From [Clostridium] innocuum (lineage in GTDB: Bacteria > Bacillota_I > Bacilli_A > Erysipelotrichales > Erysipelotrichaceae): a stretch of 64,000 bases of DNA. Each line of letters starts with the position of its first letter. Within the stretch, counting starts at the first letter, position 1. Below the pieces are notes generated by a model that did not search any database, had not been told where the DNA came from, and saw only the letters and a program-made list of their open reading frames with translations. The stretch spans positions 62,001 to 126,000 of the forward strand of contig CP048838.1 in the NCBI GenBank assembly GCA_012317185.1, read 5' to 3'. Of the stretch, positions 62,004 to 64,000 are shown one piece after another. A program made the position numbers and the translations under genes.

Positions 62004-63405
62004 ATGCAGTCGCATGCAGACATTGTCGTAAAAGACATGAGCCGATTAGAGCATGATTACCTTAAAGTCAGTTACTATACGGAAGTGGCATTCCCAGAAG
62101 CCGAAGTACGATTTATTACAACAAACAACGGTGTCGATAATGCCAATCAGCAAGACAGTGACTTTATTCCATTTCTAAATATCATTAACGAATGGTATGC
62201 AAAGGATACAAGCAAGAAAATCAAAGCTGTGTTTAAGGCTAAGGGAGAATCTGAAAAACCACTGTGTACTAATCTACCCTATGGATATATGAAAGATCCG
62301 GAAAATAAAAAACATTGGATTAATGACGAGCCTACCGCTGAGGTAGTAAGACATATATTTGATTTATGTATCGAGGGCTTTGGTCCAAGCTAGGTTGCGG
62401 ATAATCTACAAGATGATAAGGTGTTTTCACCATCTGCTTATCTTAAATCAAAAGGTGAGAATCTAACAGCCGTGTCCTATGACGAATGTGGGTGGACAGC
62501 TACAGCAGTTTCAAAAATCCTAGAAAGGAAGGAATATCTTGGACACTCTGTCAATTTTAAAACAAGAAGAAAGTCATTCAAATCAAGGAAGAAAAATGAA
62601 AACGATCCTTTACAATGGAAGATATTGGAAACACCCATGTGGCAATTATAAATCAAGACACCCTTGATGCCATACAACGCATTTGTTATGGCAGACGAAA
62701 AAGTAACCACTAGGTAAAATGCCAATACTATCTGGAATGATATATTGTGCAGATTGTGGTGCTAAATTGTATCAAATACGAGGTAAAGATTGGACACAGG
62801 AAAAGGAATAAATGGTATGTGCAACTTATCGTAAAAAAAGAAAAGAAACTTGTACATCTCATCAGATTAGAAATGTAGAAATTGAAGCTGCATTACTTTA
62901 TGCCATTCAGCAAGTCACTGTGTTTGCGAAAGAAGGTGAAGATGAATTTATTGAACTTGTAACAAAGAACAGCGCAAAGACTGTCGAACGAGCTATTCGT
63001 GACAGCAAGAATAACGAGCAAGGCACCTGTAGAACGAAAAAACTAGATACCTTTATCCAGAAATTGTTCGACGACGATGCAGAAGGTATAATCAGTGATG
63101 AGCGTTTTATGAAAATGACCGCTGCTTATGAAGCTGAGCAAAATCAACTAAAAGAGCGATTGGCAAGGTTAGAAGTAATCATTAATGACACCAAAAAGAA
63201 ATCAGCTAACATTGATAGTTCCCTTGACATTGTACATACCTACACTGATATTAATGAGTTAAACGCAGAAATCATAAGAACCTTTATCGAAAAGGTATAT
63301 GTGTATCAATCAGAAAAGTTATGGTCACGCAATACCAAGAAGATAAAAACTATATTCAATTTTATTGGCGAAATTGAAATCCCATCTAATGTAAAAACGG
63401 CATAG
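62004..63405 (+). pseudogene. Large serine recombinase (TndX-like), decayed
   Basis: In-order fragments match resolvase-type recombinases of Tn5397/Tn1549-like elements: IVVKDMSRLEHDYLKVSYYTE, NNGVDNANQQDSDFIPFLN, INEWYAKDTSKKIKAVFKAK; the recombinase domain with WTATAVSKILERKEYLGH; a zinc-ribbon ILSGMIYCADCGAKLYQ; and a C-terminal coiled coil with IIRTFIEKVYVYQSEKLW. Stops at about 62391, 62712 and 62808 and a frameshift near 62620 break it. The N-terminal catalytic Ser part is absent, replaced by the IS200 relic. Confidence 0.82.
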
Positions 63406-63432
63406 CCGCTATTAACGACTATGCCGAATTTT
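63398..63432 (+). terminator. Terminator after the recombinase relic
   Basis: CGGCATAG and CTATGCCG form an 8-bp perfect stem with a 13-base loop, followed by AATTTT. It may also serve a gene on the other strand. Confidence 0.6.
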
Positions 63433-63825
63433 AAAAACCCTCTAAAATCCCTAAGTTTGGACTACAGATCGGGCTTTTTTTTCGTATTTTCTTCACAAGT
63501 GGAGAAAACGGTGCGATAAAGCGATAAACAGGGGAGCGACAGCGGTTTCAGAAAACTGAAACAAATGAAAAAACAAATATCATTTGTGAATAGATACCGA
63601 ATTATCACAAATAAATTTTCACATAAAAATCAGATATCTGACATAATATAGTTCATAGATACCTTTATTTAAAGGGTCTGGCATAAATGCCTCTGCAAAT
63701 TCATATGTATAAAATACAATGTAGAGGGGAAAATAAACATAAATACATGTTAAAAAATAAAAATATTGGACAAGTCAAAAAAAGTATGCTAGACTAGTGT
63801 CTGTTTCGTAAAAGGAGGAACATCA
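63433..63825. other. AT-rich interval before the last gene
   Basis: No ORF of note. TTGGAC followed 18 bases later by TAGACT just upstream of 63826 is a possible promoter for the lipoprotein gene. No recombinase attachment site could be recognised by eye. Confidence 0.35.
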
Positions 63826-64000
63826 ATGAACTCAAAACGAATAAAATTCGCTTTATTCATCTGTGTTTTCGCTTTATATGGATGTGCTTCCAGTGCCTCT
63901 GTACCGCAGAAGTCACTGAACACTGTGAATAACAAACATACGGTATCTCAGGATACCCTTCATACAAACAGTCTGATTCAGACAAAGGATACCAGCATGG
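63826..64000 (+). CDS. Lipoprotein, N-terminal part (runs off the window)
   Basis: AAAAGGAGG precedes the ATG. The protein begins MNSKRIKFALFICVF with lipobox LYGC, so the mature form starts at Cys20 and is lipid-anchored outside the membrane. The following Ser/Thr/Asn/Gln-rich stretch is a typical linker. Only 58 codons are present; the function cannot be told. Confidence 0.75.
   Translation, partial: MNSKRIKFALFICVFALYGCASSASVPQKSLNTVNNKHTVSQDTLHTNSLIQTKDTSM

Overview
The window is chromosomal DNA from a low-to-moderate-GC Firmicute. Gene style (AGGAGG-type ribosome binding sites, ATGA overlaps, intrinsic terminators, T-rich promoters), a multicopy-type AAA-ATPase/DUF1703 relic, an Rpn-family nuclease and the overall gene set suggest an Erysipelotrichaceae-like gut anaerobe such as [Clostridium] innocuum. 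The taxon is inferred from family resemblance, not from a marker gene.

Layout. 1-6.7 kb: two divergent aromatic amino-acid operons. The minus operon aroB-aroC-aroF-aroA begins with an 11-residue leader peptide full of Tyr/Phe codons and a terminator just before aroB. The plus operon is pheA plus an aminotransferase. 7.3-9.2 kb: a DUF1848 gene and a wrecked AAA-ATPase gene carrying odd GC-rich insertions. 9.6-19 kb: a purine operon purE-purL-flotillin-purM-purN-purH behind a guanine-type riboswitch, a terminator and a second leader ORF. 19-23.4 kb: a GntR-controlled ABC transporter operon with two matching operators. 24-26.3 kb: thiamine salvage genes thiW-thiM-thiE behind two TPP-type aptamers, the first followed by a terminator and the second by a hairpin that hides the ribosome binding site.

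26.5-34.6 kb is the most accessory-looking and most interesting block. It holds a LytTR response regulator, a GHKL histidine kinase, secreted proteins, small hydrophobic peptides and an ABC exporter of the kind linked to bacteriocin loci. Three promoters in it carry the same paired 11-bp direct repeat with 20-bp periodicity, so the locus appears to be one peptide- or bacteriocin-type regulon.

34.7-57 kb is mainly housekeeping and metabolism: a CBS-type Mn pyrophosphatase, a group II intron relic, a DUF885 lipoprotein, a glycyl radical enzyme with its activase and three palindromic operators, an FAD protein, an Rpn nuclease, a LytTR/membrane-protein/ABC operon, YitT, a PHP phosphatase, a nitroreductase, an FtsX-type ABC pair, a broken HAD gene and an ABC-F protein. 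57-63.4 kb is a defence and mobile-element island: a single-chain restriction-modification-specificity enzyme with an HTH gene, a decayed specificity fragment, an IS200-type left-end relic and a decayed large serine recombinase. The window ends inside a lipoprotein gene.

No tRNA, rRNA or CRISPR array was seen.
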